In this document: in pieces, positions 45,501-55,469 of the stretch
Position numbering within the stretch: position 1 is the stretch's first letter
Layout: every line of letters starts with the position of its first letter
Assembly (NCBI RefSeq): GCF_013368755.1
Contig: NC_049562.1
Location: 3,038,001-3,102,000, forward strand
Reading direction: 5' to 3'
Source of the DNA: Talaromyces rugulosus
Taxonomy: Eukaryota; Ascomycota; Eurotiomycetes; Eurotiales; Trichocomaceae
Length of the DNA: 64,000 bases
Made by a program: the position numbers and the translations under genes
The notes under the pieces: model-generated
What the model saw: only the letters and a program-made list of their open reading frames with translations
The model's database searches: none
Told to the model about the DNA's origin: nothing

Positions 45501-46614
45501 CGCCGACCCCTCCCAGGGCTTTGAGCGTACAATAGAGCCTGGTAATAGGTCTATACCACTAGATTTCAGGATAGACTCCCCTGAAACCGCTATGCAATTA
45601 GCCTCAGACCCCCTAAGTGGGATAGGGAACACTGACCTTTACTCAGACGGTTCCAGGTTAGACGATCAGCGCGTAGGCGCTGCGGTAGCTTATAAGCCAC
45701 TTATTAGCCCCTGGAGGTCGCGCCTAGCTCCCCTGGGCGCAGGCTTCGAAGTCTTTGATGCAGAACTAATAGGAGTAGTCGAAGCCCTAGAGTGGGCGCT
45801 GGCAGAGAATCTTATAGGGCCAATTAGGGTGTTTTTAGACGCCCAGGCCGCTATAAGCAGGCTCCAGCATACCCGGCCTGGCCCAGGGCAAGCCCTAGCG
45901 CTGCGGGCACACGACCTAGCCGGGGAACTACAGGCCACCGGCCGCAGGGTTACCATATGCTGGGTGCCAGGCCATAAAGGGGTCCCAGGCAACGAGGAGG
46001 CCGATAAGGCCGCTAAGAAAGCTGCAGGGAGGCCCTGTACAGGCAAGTACTCAGGCATCTCACTGGCCCATGCCCGGCGGGCATGCACCGAGACTTATAG
46101 CGCTATCAAGGCCAACTGGCTCACTGCAAAGCTTGCAAGACGCACCCAACAGGTAGGCCAGGCCTACCAACCCCCCCGGGGATGGAAGCTTGACCCAATA
46201 GTGGCAAGCACCCCCAAGCACCTGGCGCGGCGGTATTACCAATTCAAGACCGGCCACACCCCAATCGGGGCCTATCTGCACCGAATCAAGGCCCGAGACT
46301 CCCCTAATTGCTTGGGGTGCTCTAGGGGGACTGAGACGGTAAGACACCTTCTTACAAACTGTCGACAGTGGTGCCACCAGCGGGAAAAACTATATGCCGG
46401 CTTGGCCGAAGCGGGGGTAAAGGCCCCGCAGGATAGCGAGCAGTGCCCCGAAGCACGCCTATTCCAGGACCCAAAGGCCACTACAGCGCTGCTGGCGTTT
46501 ATAGGGGCCATTAGGGAGCGAGAGGATAACCAACAGGCCTGGGAGCAGGCCTATAAGACTGATAATTGGGGCATTGAGGCCCTGGATGAGGGAGAGCGAG
46601 AGGGGGAAGGATAG
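42565..46614 (+). CDS. LINE ORF2 (copy C4): endonuclease-RT-RNase H
   Basis: 1349 residues from the ATG overlapping the ORF1 stop; the frame is open from 42406 (1402 residues, used for numbering). The APE endonuclease has GDFNAH at 202-207, the RT has FID at 678-680, GLPQG at 736 and YADD at 771-774, and RNase H has D1081, E1120, D1145 and D1200. A C-terminal Cys/His finger (CLGC to HLLTNC) is kept. All motifs needed for target-primed reverse transcription are present. From about residue 1137 to 1299 the sequence departs from the other copies by many silent and several amino-acid changes, then rejoins them, so this ORF is a mosaic of two LINE subfamilies. The changed block covers the second half of RNase H but keeps its catalytic residues. 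Confidence 0.94.
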   Translation: MLIIQHNCGRTYPATLGALEAGIERQIGIICLQEPYIAYDFSHPGYLLYWPGGEKRDQRVLMAIRKDLIGAVRVENRTDLVDHPYLQALDIWEAPIISGHAPRRTRIVNCYDVWIGASYRWQGAFPRRRRAIEDADWDLLIVGRCLLVGDFNAHSPSWNPLAKGRVNAEPLEQLIERHSLYVNNPLGEATRYKKTEGVSIIDLALSSPTLGPLQAWEVDKDKPTTSDHELIVLAWEALEPPPGGISGEITGWQIEALQVNEEALKLATAAWASEAVGHPPLSDQCTEEDLAREANWVQDTLTSVLDRHAKAVRLCARSKRWWKPELRQARSLWAAARKRWQAHACTDTEFKAARTAYYHEIKAAKRTCWEAFLAEGGPGGKEEWKKGSNPTGNPFPKGPRDDLEKPSPGDPNRCWIALQYTKPRTNPTTPALQGPDLEAPPATTMADKEALIRETAFPNAPRSSPPGELPGGQAHMLITPERVHQALFSQSIKKAPGADRLNFKACRLLWALDSPRIIGMARQCFRLGVHPGAWKTAKGILLRKPGKPDYTQVKAWRVISLLSCLGKVVEKLAAGLIADWCEAQGALHPGQMGCRRGRGAIDAVACLVQTVHEGWTQKLLTGTIFIDVMGAFDHVDPYKLSEAIEAAGLDNDLIRWTLSFLTNRRVSLVIDGYKAPEQPIDSGLPQGSPVSPILFLIYIRGVFQAMEQQVPGIKALSYADDIGLVAQGSSVSEICRQLEAAAKAAIEWGLANSVKFDPKKTEAILFSRATSREHKNQVQEARVQVEDALVAFSPTAIRWLGVLLDPKLTLKAHYKYRLQKGQNTERRVRALCKAQGLPPGLAWRIQKATAQSVALYGAELWWHGQKNCLEGLQGLINNQARAVTGMLKSTPLGPLIREAALEPAEALLDSKQRRYALRLLGLPQGHPAAEILPITLREGDAHAQPGEQPLEDRAWATPTRRGPWKLGMGLARRLREALTADPSQGFERTIEPGNRSIPLDFRIDSPETAMQLASDPLSGIGNTDLYSDGSRLDDQRVGAAVAYKPLISPWRSRLAPLGAGFEVFDAELIGVVEALEWALAENLIGPIRVFLDAQAAISRLQHTRPGPGQALALRAHDLAGELQATGRRVTICWVPGHKGVPGNEEADKAAKKAAGRPCTGKYSGISLAHARRACTETYSAIKANWLTAKLARRTQQVGQAYQPPRGWKLDPIVASTPKHLARRYYQFKTGHTPIGAYLHRIKARDSPNCLGCSRGTETVRHLLTNCRQWCHQREKLYAGLAEAGVKAPQDSEQCPEARLFQDPKATTALLAFIGAIREREDNQQAWEQAYKTDNWGIEALDEGEREGEG

Positions 46615-46900
46615 CGGGCAGGGGCGGCCCGCTATTGTAGGCAACGCCCAAACGTTAGTGGCCATAAGGAGGGGGTAGTGGTTGCCACCCACTATAAGCC
46701 CCCGAATCGTCCTGCGCATATAAGCGGCATGGGGTGAGGAAAGTGCAAGATACCTTGAAAGCCTGGATCCAATGGGGGTAGAGGCACTGGCTTATGGGGG
46801 GCAACCCCTATAAGCAGGCCTAATCCACACGAATCGCTGTCTGTCATAGCCTAGGGCTCGGTATAGACGTTAAATTTGATTAAATAATAATAATAATAAT

Positions 46901-46913
46901 AAGCGCCACTAAC
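46901..46913. repeat. 13-bp target duplication of copy C4 (right)
   Basis: Second copy of AAGCGCCACTAAC, directly after the TAA tail of C4. Confidence 0.9.
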
Positions 46914-49836
46914 TGCGCAGTGGCCTTTTAGATTCGCCATGCCAGGCCTGGGAGGAGCCCCTAGGCCTTATACAGTGCCTGCACTTATCTTTTAGTATTT
47001 TAATCTTTTTGTAGGTAGTACTTATAGTGAGCTTTAAGGATAAGCTTTGGATCTAGTAAGACCCCTAACCACTGGATAGCTGTTAGAGAGAATGCTACTA
47101 AAGCGTTTCCTACCTACACCCTAGCTTCCTAGACCTAATTTTTATGTTCCCTGCTGGTGGCCCTAAAGAATAGAATAGCCTCTGTCTTTTTAGGGTCGAA
47201 TTTAATGCTATTTACCAGTCCTCACTTAATAATAGCTTTTGCTGCTGCTTCTAGCTGCCTGCAGATCTCAGAGACCGAGCTTCCCTAGGCTACTAGGCCT
47301 ATGTCATCAATATAGAACAAGACCTTGATCCCTAGCACCTACTATTCTATAGCCTAAAACACATCTTAGATATAGATAAGAAAGAGGATTGAGGAGACCA
47401 GTGAGTCCTAGAATAGCCCTGAGTCAATAGGCTGTTCAGAGGCTTTATAACCGTTAATTACAAGGCTGACCCTTTTATTTATAAGAAAGAATAAGATCCA
47501 CCTTATAAGGTTATTATCTAGGCCTGCAGCTTCCATAGCCTCACTAAGCTTATAGAGGTTAATATGGTCGAAGGCCCCCATAACGTCAATAAAAATAGTG
47601 CCTGTGAGAAGCTTTTGAGTCTATCTCTTGTGCACTGTTTGCACGAGGCAGACTACCGCGTTAATAGCCCCATAGCCCCGCCTGCACTCTATTTATCCAG
47701 GGTGTAAAGCTTTTTGGGCCTTACACCAGTCCGTTATAAGGCCTGCAGCTAGCTTCTTAATAACCTTGCCCAGGTAGCTAAGCAAGCTTATCATTCTCTA
47801 GGTCTTTATCTGGGTGTAATCAGGCTTCCCTGGCTTCTGAAGTAGGATGTCTTTAGTGGTCTTTTAGGCCCCTGGGTGCACCCCAAGCCAAAAGCACTGT
47901 CTAGCCATCTCTATGATTTGGGGTGAGTCTAGTGCCTAGAGTAGCCGGTATATTTTAAAATTGAGTCTGTTGGCCCCTAGAGCTTTTTTAATGTTCTAGC
48001 TGAATAGGGCCTGATACACCTGTTCTGATATTATAAATATGTAGGTCTGTCCACCTGGCAGCTTCCTAGGAGGGGAGCTATGGGGGGTGTTAGGAAATGC
48101 TATTTCCCTGATTAAGGCTTTTTTATCAGCTATGGTAGTGGCAGAAGGAGTCCCTAGATCCAGGCCTTGGAGTGTTGGGGTGGTGGGATTAGTCTGTGGC
48201 TTAGTGTACTGTAGGGCTATCTAACATTTATTAGGATCTTTTGGAGAAGGCTTTTCCAGGCTATCCCTAGGGCCTTTGGGAAAAGAGTTCCTAGTGGGGT
48301 TTGAATCTTTTTTCTACTCTTCTTTCTCTCTAGGGCCTCCCTCAGCAAGGAAGACCTCCTAGCAGGTCTTTTTAGCCGCTTTTATTTTATGGTAATAAGC
48401 GGTTCTTGCAGCCTTGAATTTGGTGTTGGTACAGGCATGGGCTTGTCACCGCTTGCGGGCTGCAGCCTATAAGCTCTGGGCTTGCTGCAGCTCTGGCTTC
48501 TATCACCGCTTAGAACGTGTACAAAGCCGTACTGCTTTGGCATGCCTATCAAGTACGCTGGTTAGGGTGTCCTGCACCTAATTGGCCTCTCTAGCAAGGT
48601 CTTCCTCGGTGTATTGATCACTAAGAGGGGGGTGGCCTACAGCCTCTGAGGTCTAAGCTGCTGTGGCCAGCTTTAGGGCTTTCTCGTTTACCTGTAGAGC
48701 TTCTATCTGCTATCTAGTAATCTCTCTAGAGATTCCTCCTGGGGGGGGTTCTAGGGCTTCCTAGGCTAGGACGATAAGCTCATGGTCAGATGTTGTAGGC
48801 TTATCCTTATCCACCTCCCAGGCTTGTAGAGGCCCTAGGGTTGGCGAGGATAACGCTAAATCAATAATTAACACCCCCTTGGTCTTCTTATAGCGTGTGG
48901 CCTCCCTTAGTGGATTATTAACATATAGTGAGTGCCGCTCTATAAGCTGTTCCAAGGGCTCAGTGTTAACCCGGCCCTTGGCCAGTGGGTTCTATGAAAG
49001 GCTATAGACGTTGAAATCACCTACTAATAGGCACCTACCCACTATAAGTAGGTCCTAGTCTGCGTCCTTGATAGCCTGGTATTGTCTAGGGAAGGCCCCT
49101 TGCCACCGGTAACTGGCCCTAATCCACATATCATAGCAGTTGACTATTCTAGTGCGTTAGGAGACATGCCTGCTAATTATTGGTGCTTTCTATATGTCCA
49201 AGGCCTGTAAATAGGGGTAGTCTACTAAATCAGTGCGGTTCTCGATCCTAACTGCTTCTATAAGGTCTTTATGGATGGCCATAAGTACCTATTGATCCCG
49301 CTTCTCCCCCCCTGGCCAGTATAGCAGATAGCCTGGATAAGAGAAGTCATAGGTAATATAAGGCTCTTACAGGTATATAATGTCTATTTACTGCTCTATC
49401 CCCACTTTTAGAGCCTTTAAGGTTGCGGGGTAGGTATGGCCGCAATTATATTGAATAATTAATATTAATAGGGGCTGCAGCTCCAGGCATTGGTGTTGGA
49501 CACGGGGATGAGTACAGTAGGGGTGATGTCCCTAGGGCATCTTCTATAGCGTTATTGATCTCTCTAAGCTTTGGGGCTTGGGGGGCGTCCTGGGTAGTGG
49601 TTGGGGGAGAAGCTTTCTTAGTAACGCCTTCCTATTCAGTCCATTCAGGGGGGGGAGAGGGCATAATGATCTCTACACTAGGGAAGTGTTTATGGAGTCA
49701 CCGGCAGGCCTTCCGAAGCTTGGGGCATCCTGGGGAATCAGTCTGGTGCTTCCCCCTATAGTTGCCGTATTTAGTGGGTGTATATAGGCATGGGTGGCCT
49801 ATTTGGGCTCTGCAGTTTAGTATGTTATAGGTATGC

Positions 49837-49849
49837 TCTTAGGCTTTAT
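49837..49849. repeat. 13-bp target duplication of copy C3 (left)
   Basis: TCTTAGGCTTTAT in LINE H ORF1, repeated exactly at 54480-54492. It touches the tail of C3. Confidence 0.88.
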
Positions 49850-50136
49850 TTATTTATTTTTTTTTATTTAATCAAATTTAACGTCTATACCGAGCCCTAG
49901 GCTATGACAGACAGCGATTCGTGTGGATTAGGCCTGCTTATAGGGGTTGCCCCCTATAAACCGGTGCCTCTACCCCCATTGGATCCATGCTTTCAAGGTA
50001 TCTTGCACTTTCCTCGCCCCAAGCCACTTATATGCGCAGGACGATTCGGGGGCTTATAGTGGGTGGCAACCACTACCCCCTCCTTATGGCCACTAACGTT
50101 TGGGCGTTGCCTACAATAGCGGGCCGCCCCTGCCCG

Positions 50137-52502
50137 CTATCCTTCCCCCTCTCGCTCTCCCTCATCCAGGGCCTCAATGCCCCAATTATCAGTCTTATAG
50201 GCCTGCTCCCAGGCCTGTTGGTTATCCTCTCGCTCCCTAATGGCCCCTATAAACGCCAGCAGCGCTGTAGTGGCCTTTGGGTCCTGGAATAGGCGTGCTT
50301 CGGGGCACTGCTCGCTATCCTGCAGGGCCTTTACCCCCGCTTCGGCCAAGCCGGCATATAGTTTTTCCCGCTGGTGGCACCACTGTCGACAGTTTGTAAG
50401 AAGGTGTCTTACCGTCTCAGTCCCCCTAGAGCACCCCAAGCAATTAGGGAAGTCTCGGGCCTTAATTCGGTGCAAATAGGCCCCAATTGGTGCGTGGCCA
50501 GTCTTGAACTGGTAATATCGCCGCGCTAGGTGCTTGGGGGTGTTCGCCAACATTGGGTCAAGCTTCCATCCCCGGGGGGGATAGTAGGCCTGGCTTGCCC
50601 GCTGGGCACGCTTTGCAAGCTTTGCAGCAAGCCAGTTGGCCCTGGCAGCTCTATAAGCTTCGGTACAGGCCCGTTGAGCATGTGCCAGTGAGATGCCCGA
50701 GTATTTGCCTGTTCGGGGCTTCCCCGCAGCTTTCTTGGCGGCTTTATCGGCCTCTTCGTTGCCTGGGACCCCCTTATGGCCTGGCACCCAGCATATAGTA
50801 ACCCTGCGGCCGGTGGCCTGCAGTTCCTTGGCTAGATCATGTGCCCGCAGCGCCAGGGCTTGGCCAGGGCCTGGCTGGGTATGCTGAAGCCTGCCTATAG
50901 CGGCTTGAGCATCGAGAAACACCCTAATTGGCCCTCTAAGATTCTCTGCCAGCGCCCACTCTAGGGCTTCGACTACTCCTATTAGTTCTGCATCAAAGAC
51001 TTCGAAGCCTGCGCCCAGGGGAGCTAGGCGCGACCTCCAGGGGCTAATAAGTGGCTTATAAGCTACCGCAGCGCCTACGCGCTGATCGTCTAACCTGGAA
51101 CCGTCTGAGTAAAGGTCAGTGTTCCCTATCCCACTTAGGGGGTCTGAGGCTAATTGCATAGCGGTTTCAGGGGAGTCTATCCTGAAATCTAGTGGTATAG
51201 ACCTATTACTAGGCTCTATTGTACGCTCAAAGCCCTGGGAGGGGTCGGCGGTCAAGGCCTCTCGTAGCCTGCGGGCCAGGCCCATGCCCAGCTTCCAGGG
51301 GCCTCGGCGGGTTGGTGTTGCCCAAGCTCGGTCTTCTAGCGGCTGCTCTCCAGGCTGTGCATGGGCGTCTCCCTCCCTAAGCGTTATGGGGAGTATTTCT
51401 GCTGCTGGATGCCCCTGGGGAAGTCCTAGGAGTCTCAGGGCATACCGCCGCTGTTTACTATCTAATAGGGCCTCTGCTGGTTCCAAAGCTGCCTCCCTTA
51501 TAAGCGGTCCTAATGGGGTGGACTTCAGCATGCCTGTGACTGCCCGGGCCTGGTTATTAATTAGGCCCTGCAGTCCTTCTAGGCAGTTCTTTTGCCCATG
51601 CCACCAAAGCTCGGCCCCATAAAGCGCCACTGACTGCGCGGTGGCCTTTTGGATTCGCCATGCCAGGCCTGGGGGGAGCCCCTGGGCCTTGCACAGTGCC
51701 CGCACTCGTCTTTCAGTATTTTGACCTTTTTGCAGGCGGTACTTATAGTGGGCTTTGAGGGTAAGCTTTGGATCTAGTAAGACCCCTAACCACCGGATGG
51801 CTGTTGGGGAGAATGCCACTAAAGCGTCTCCTACCTGCACCCTAGCTTCCTGGACCTGATTTTTATGTTCCCTGCTGGTGGCCCTAGAGAATAGGATGGC
51901 CTCTGTCTTTTTAGGGTCGAATTTGACGCTATTTGCCAGTCCCCACTCAGTAGCAGCTTTTGCCGCTGCTTCTAGCTGCCTGCAGATCTCAGAGACCGAG
52001 CTTCCCTGGGCTACCAGGCCTATGTCATCGGCATAGGACAGGGCCTTGATCCCTGGCACCTGCTGTTCCATAGCCTGAAACACACCCCGGATATAGATAA
52101 GAAAGAGGATTGGGGAGACCGGTGAGCCCTGGGGCAGCCCTGAGTCAATAGGCTGTTCAGGGGCTTTATAACCGTCAATTACGAGGCTGACCCTTCTATT
52201 TGTAAGGAAGGATAAGGTCCACCTTATAAGGTCATTATCCAGGCCTGCAGCTTCCATAGCCTCACTAAGCTTATAGGGGTCAACATGGTCGAAGGCCCCC
52301 ATAATTTACGGATGGCCATAAGCACCCGTTGATCCCGCTTCTCCCCCCCTGGCCAGTACAGCAGATAGCCTGGGTGGGAGAAGTCATAAGCAATATAAGG
52401 CTCTTGCAGGCATATAATGCCTATTTGCCGCTCTATCCCCGCTTCTAGAGCCCCTAAGGTTGCGGGGTAGGTACGGCCGCAATTATGTTGAATAATCAAC
52501 AT
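50137..52502 (-). pseudogene. LINE ORF2 with 1.68-kb deletion (copy C3)
   Basis: The ORF2 start region is present to the Met-Ala-Ile-Arg-Lys segment of the endonuclease, then the sequence jumps at 52302-52306 to just before the GAFDHVD motif of RT. The deletion is not a multiple of three, so the two parts are out of frame. The remaining 721-codon frame keeps YADD, RNase H and the C-terminal finger, but the endonuclease active site (GDFNAH, SDH) is lost. I see no direct repeat at the junction. Confidence 0.92.
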
Positions 52503-54415
52503 TAATAGGGGCTGCAGCTCCAGGCGTTGGTGTTGGACACGGGGATGAGTACGGTAGGGGTGATGTCCCTGGGGCATCTTCCATAGCGTCATCGACCTCC
52601 CTAAGCTTTGGGGCTTGGGGGGCGTCCTGGGTAGTGGTTGGGGGAGAAGCCTCCTCAGCAACGCCTTCCCATTCAGTCCATTCAGGGGGGGGAGGGGGCA
52701 TAACGACCTCTACGCCAGGGAAGCGCTTATGGAGTCGCCGGCGGGCCTCCCGAAGCTTGGGGCACCCCGGGGAATCAGCCTGGTGCTTCCCCCCACAGTT
52801 GCCGCATTTAGTGGGTGCATGCAGGCATGGGTGGCCTGTTTGGGCCCTGCAGTCTAGCACGTTGCAGGTGTGCTCTTGGGCTTCATGGGCGCCAGCACAC
52901 ACGGTGCAGAGTGGTGGTCGGGTGCCGCAGCCTCTATAAGTTCGGTGGCCAATGCCGCAGCATCGGGTGCAAACGGTGTCTTTACCCACTTCGTGATAGG
53001 GGCTGGTAGGGTGCCTGTTGCCCCCGAAGCGTACGCCCCGGGCGAGTAGCCTGCGGGCGTCATCTAGGCCTCCTACTGTTATAACGATAGTAGAGAAACG
53101 CTGCTTATTAGTCTGGATAGCCGCTATCGGCTTGATCCAGGTAGGGTTTCTCATTAGGGTGCATGTGCCCCCTAATTCAATTTCTTCCCTGGCTAGGCCT
53201 AGCCCTGAGGCGCTATAGCGGGCTACCGGCACCGCATGCACCTTAATCTTGTGCCACTGTTGGTCTGCTTCCACTGAGATGACTGCGGGGTCGACCCGGT
53301 GGCAGGCAGCCACCAATAGGTCCTTATAGGCTGGTAATAGCGAGCCTACGGTGCTTCCTTGGTCCAATAGGGCTGAGATAGCCCCTGATTCGGTGTAATT
53401 GGCGTCTATTACCCTGGCGAAGTTCGGGAAGCCTGCCTGGGCTAGGCAGCGGTTAAGCTGCAAGATGACATCGGCTTTAGACTTTCTAGGGGCGGTGCGG
53501 CCATTTTCACGCCTAAATATAAGCCTGCGGTCTCCCTTGTTGCTTCCGCGAATAGGCTTCAGGCTCCCTGGGTCCATTTGGACTTTTGGGGGCTGGTTCG
53601 GGGAGTAAGCCCGTTTTTTTTGTAACGATTTGCCACTCCTGGGCATTGCTGGCCGCTATATCGGCCCACTGGGGGCCTGCTGCGGGCTTCACCCCAGGGG
53701 GTGGTTTTGATATCGGGGGTGAGGCTCTGCGTGGCTCTATGGGCTTAGCGGCCCTATTCGGGTTAGCTTGGGGGCCATGGGCGACCTCTGCAAACGTCGT
53801 CCCCTGGGATGGCAGAGGCTGTCGTGGGCCCTGGCGGTCGCCCCCTGACGATAGGGGCTTTAGGGGGTGGTTTGGGGCGTTCGGGGAGGCCTGTTGAGCT
53901 TCTAGGGTTGAGAAACGGCGCTCCAGAGCGCCCAATTGGCCTGTGAGGCGCTGCTCCATAGCCTCTACCAGAGAGGTCATATAGGCCTTCATAGCGGCCA
54001 TCTCCGCGTGCAGCGCGCTATTGCTGCTTGCAAAGTGGCCTAATAAGGCCTGTTCCATGTCCTTGTAGGCTGGGCCGATTAGGGCCTTCATGGGGGCTCT
54101 TTCTGCCCCGTCAGGGCTGTGTTCCTGTAGTCTCTTCCCTAGAGTTTTAGGTGCTTCCTGGGAGCCTGGCACGCTGCTTAGGGGGGGAAACAACTCCCTA
54201 GGGTTGATTTCCAGGCTAGGCAAGAAGCCCTCGCTCTGAGGGACTGTTGCACTTGCCTCGGGGGGCGCTGGTGGTGCTGTCCCCGCTGGGGTGCCTATAT
54301 AGGCCCCTACGGGGTTCACCAGACCTAGCGCCTGCCCCCCTGGGTCTAGGGGGTGGTTGTCGATATTGGGGAGTCCAGGGGCCATAGCGAAGCCCTGGAT
54401 GCCTTCCAGTAGCAT
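52483..54415 (-). pseudogene. LINE ORF1 with one-base frameshift (copy C3)
   Basis: Identical in layout to intact ORF1 but split by an extra T in the homopolymer at 53614-53621 (eight T versus seven at 6109-6115 in C1). The first ~282 codons and the zinc-knuckle half are thus in different frames. A polymerase or sequencing slip in a homopolymer is an alternative explanation. Confidence 0.9.
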
Positions 54416-54479
54416 TGAATTTCAAAAGGTTGATTTTTGATTTTCCCGGCGGGTTTGCTAGGTTGTTAAATTGATTACT

Positions 54480-54492
54480 TCTTAGGCTTTAT
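54480..54492. repeat. 13-bp target duplication of copy C3 (right)
   Basis: Second copy of TCTTAGGCTTTAT, 25 bp beyond the C3 5' end. Confidence 0.88.
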
Positions 54493-55167
54493 AGATGCCA
54501 GTATATATGGTGCAGAGTGGTAGTCAGATGCTGCAGCCTCTATAAGTTTAGTGGCCAATGCCGCAGCATCAGGTGTAAATAGTGTCTTTACCTACTTTGT
54601 GATAGGGGCTGGTAGGGTGCCTGTTGCCCCTGAAGCGTATGTCCTGGGCGAGTAGCCTGTGGGTGTCATCTAGGCCTCCTACTGTTATAATAATAGTAGA
54701 GAAACGCTGCTTATTAGTCTGGATAGCTGCTATTGGCTTGATCTAGATAAGGTTTTTTATTAGAGTGCATGTGTCCCTTAATTCAATTTCTTCTCTGGCT
54801 AGGCCTAGTCTTAAGGTGCTATAGTAAATTACTGGCACTGTATGCATCTTAATCTTATGCCACTGTTGGTCTGCTTCTACTGAGATGACTGCGGGGTCGA
54901 TCTGGTGGCAGATAGCCACTAATAGGTCCTTATAGGCTGGTAATAGCGAGCTTATGGTGCTTCTTTAGTCTAATAGGGCTGAGATAGCCTCTGATTTGGT
55001 GTAATTGGTGTTTATTACCCTGGTGAAGTTTGGGAAGCCTGTCTGGGCTAGGCAGCGGTTAAGCTGCAAGATAACATCGGCTTTAGACTTTCTAGGGGCG
55101 GTGCGGCCATTTTTATGTCTAAATATAAGCCTGTGGTCTCTCTTGTTGCTTCCGCGAATAGGCTTAA
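54480..55167 (-). mobile_element. LINE H, segment 3 (ORF1 middle)
   Basis: Continues ORF1 of LINE H upstream of the knuckles, moderately RIP-mutated, with several stops. It ends at the gypsy element; the last bases (GGCTTAA) and the first bases beyond 61162 (TTTAGGCTCC) are adjacent in an intact LINE. Confidence 0.9.
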
Positions 55168-55441
55168 TGTGACGTGCCTTTTCCAAAGATATTCGATTCC
55201 TATCTAGGGGTGCGATTCTCTAAAACAACAAGCATGGGAAAGGAATCTAACTACCAGGACCTGCGGGAAGGTTTTATCTTGTGTGCTTAGGTAACCAGCT
55301 TGACCCCTTATGGCCCCGGGGTGAGGCTATCCCCAGATCTGGCACCGCGGGTTAGGGTTGATGCCCTTCCTGCCTGAGGCCTCCCATCCGGCCACGAGGC
55401 CGCTCCTACCCTTGGGGATAGCCTCAGGCTCAGCCGTCACA
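55168..55441 (-). repeat. 3' LTR of the gypsy element
   Basis: 274 bp, TGTGACG to CGTCACA, identical by eye to 60889-61162. The ends form a 7-bp inverted repeat. Confidence 0.95.
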
Positions 55442-55456
55442 TCACCCCCCCCTTCG
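55442..55456 (-). other. Polypurine tract
   Basis: In element orientation, AAGGGGGGGGTGA lies directly before the 3' LTR and about a dozen bases after the pol stop. This is the usual place and composition of the plus-strand primer site. Confidence 0.8.
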
Positions 55457-55469
55457 GAAACGCTTGCCC

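Larger units (their letters stand above)
40614..46900 (+). mobile_element. Full-length intact LINE, copy C4
   Basis: Complete element from ACCCGCCGGG (40614) to a (TAA)n tail (to 46900), flanked by exact 13-bp target duplications in LINE H. Both ORFs are open and no RIP is visible, so it is a candidate active copy. It is nearly identical to C1 except for a block of dense non-RIP differences at ~45814-46302 and the last ~200 bp, where its 3' UTR is of the GGCATGGGGTGAGG subtype. Confidence 0.95.
46901..49849 (-). mobile_element. LINE H, segment 2 (ORF2 RT/endonuclease, ORF1 end)
   Basis: Continues LINE H after the C4 insertion, starting with the second AAGCGCCACTAAC. It covers ORF2 from before RNase H back through RT and endonuclease into the zinc-knuckle end of ORF1. 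RIP is moderate and both frames are closed. It ends in TCTTAGGCTTTAT (49837-49849), duplicated at 54480 beyond copy C3. Confidence 0.92.
49850..54454 (-). mobile_element. LINE copy C3, internally deleted, not RIP-mutated
   Basis: A minus-strand LINE with normal 5' end (54454) and TAAA/T-rich tail, but only 4.6 kb long. Compared with C1, bases corresponding to 3116-4799 are missing (1,684 bp), removing most of the endonuclease and the first part of RT. A run of eight T instead of seven in ORF1 adds a frameshift. Apart from these two lesions it matches the intact copies. It inserted into LINE H, with 13-bp target duplications and 25 extra bases at the 5' junction (54455-54479). Confidence 0.94.

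Noticed and set aside
52224..52661. 145-codon ORF in copy C3
   Set aside because: It is ORF2's start fused out of frame to a later part by the 1.68-kb deletion, not a gene.
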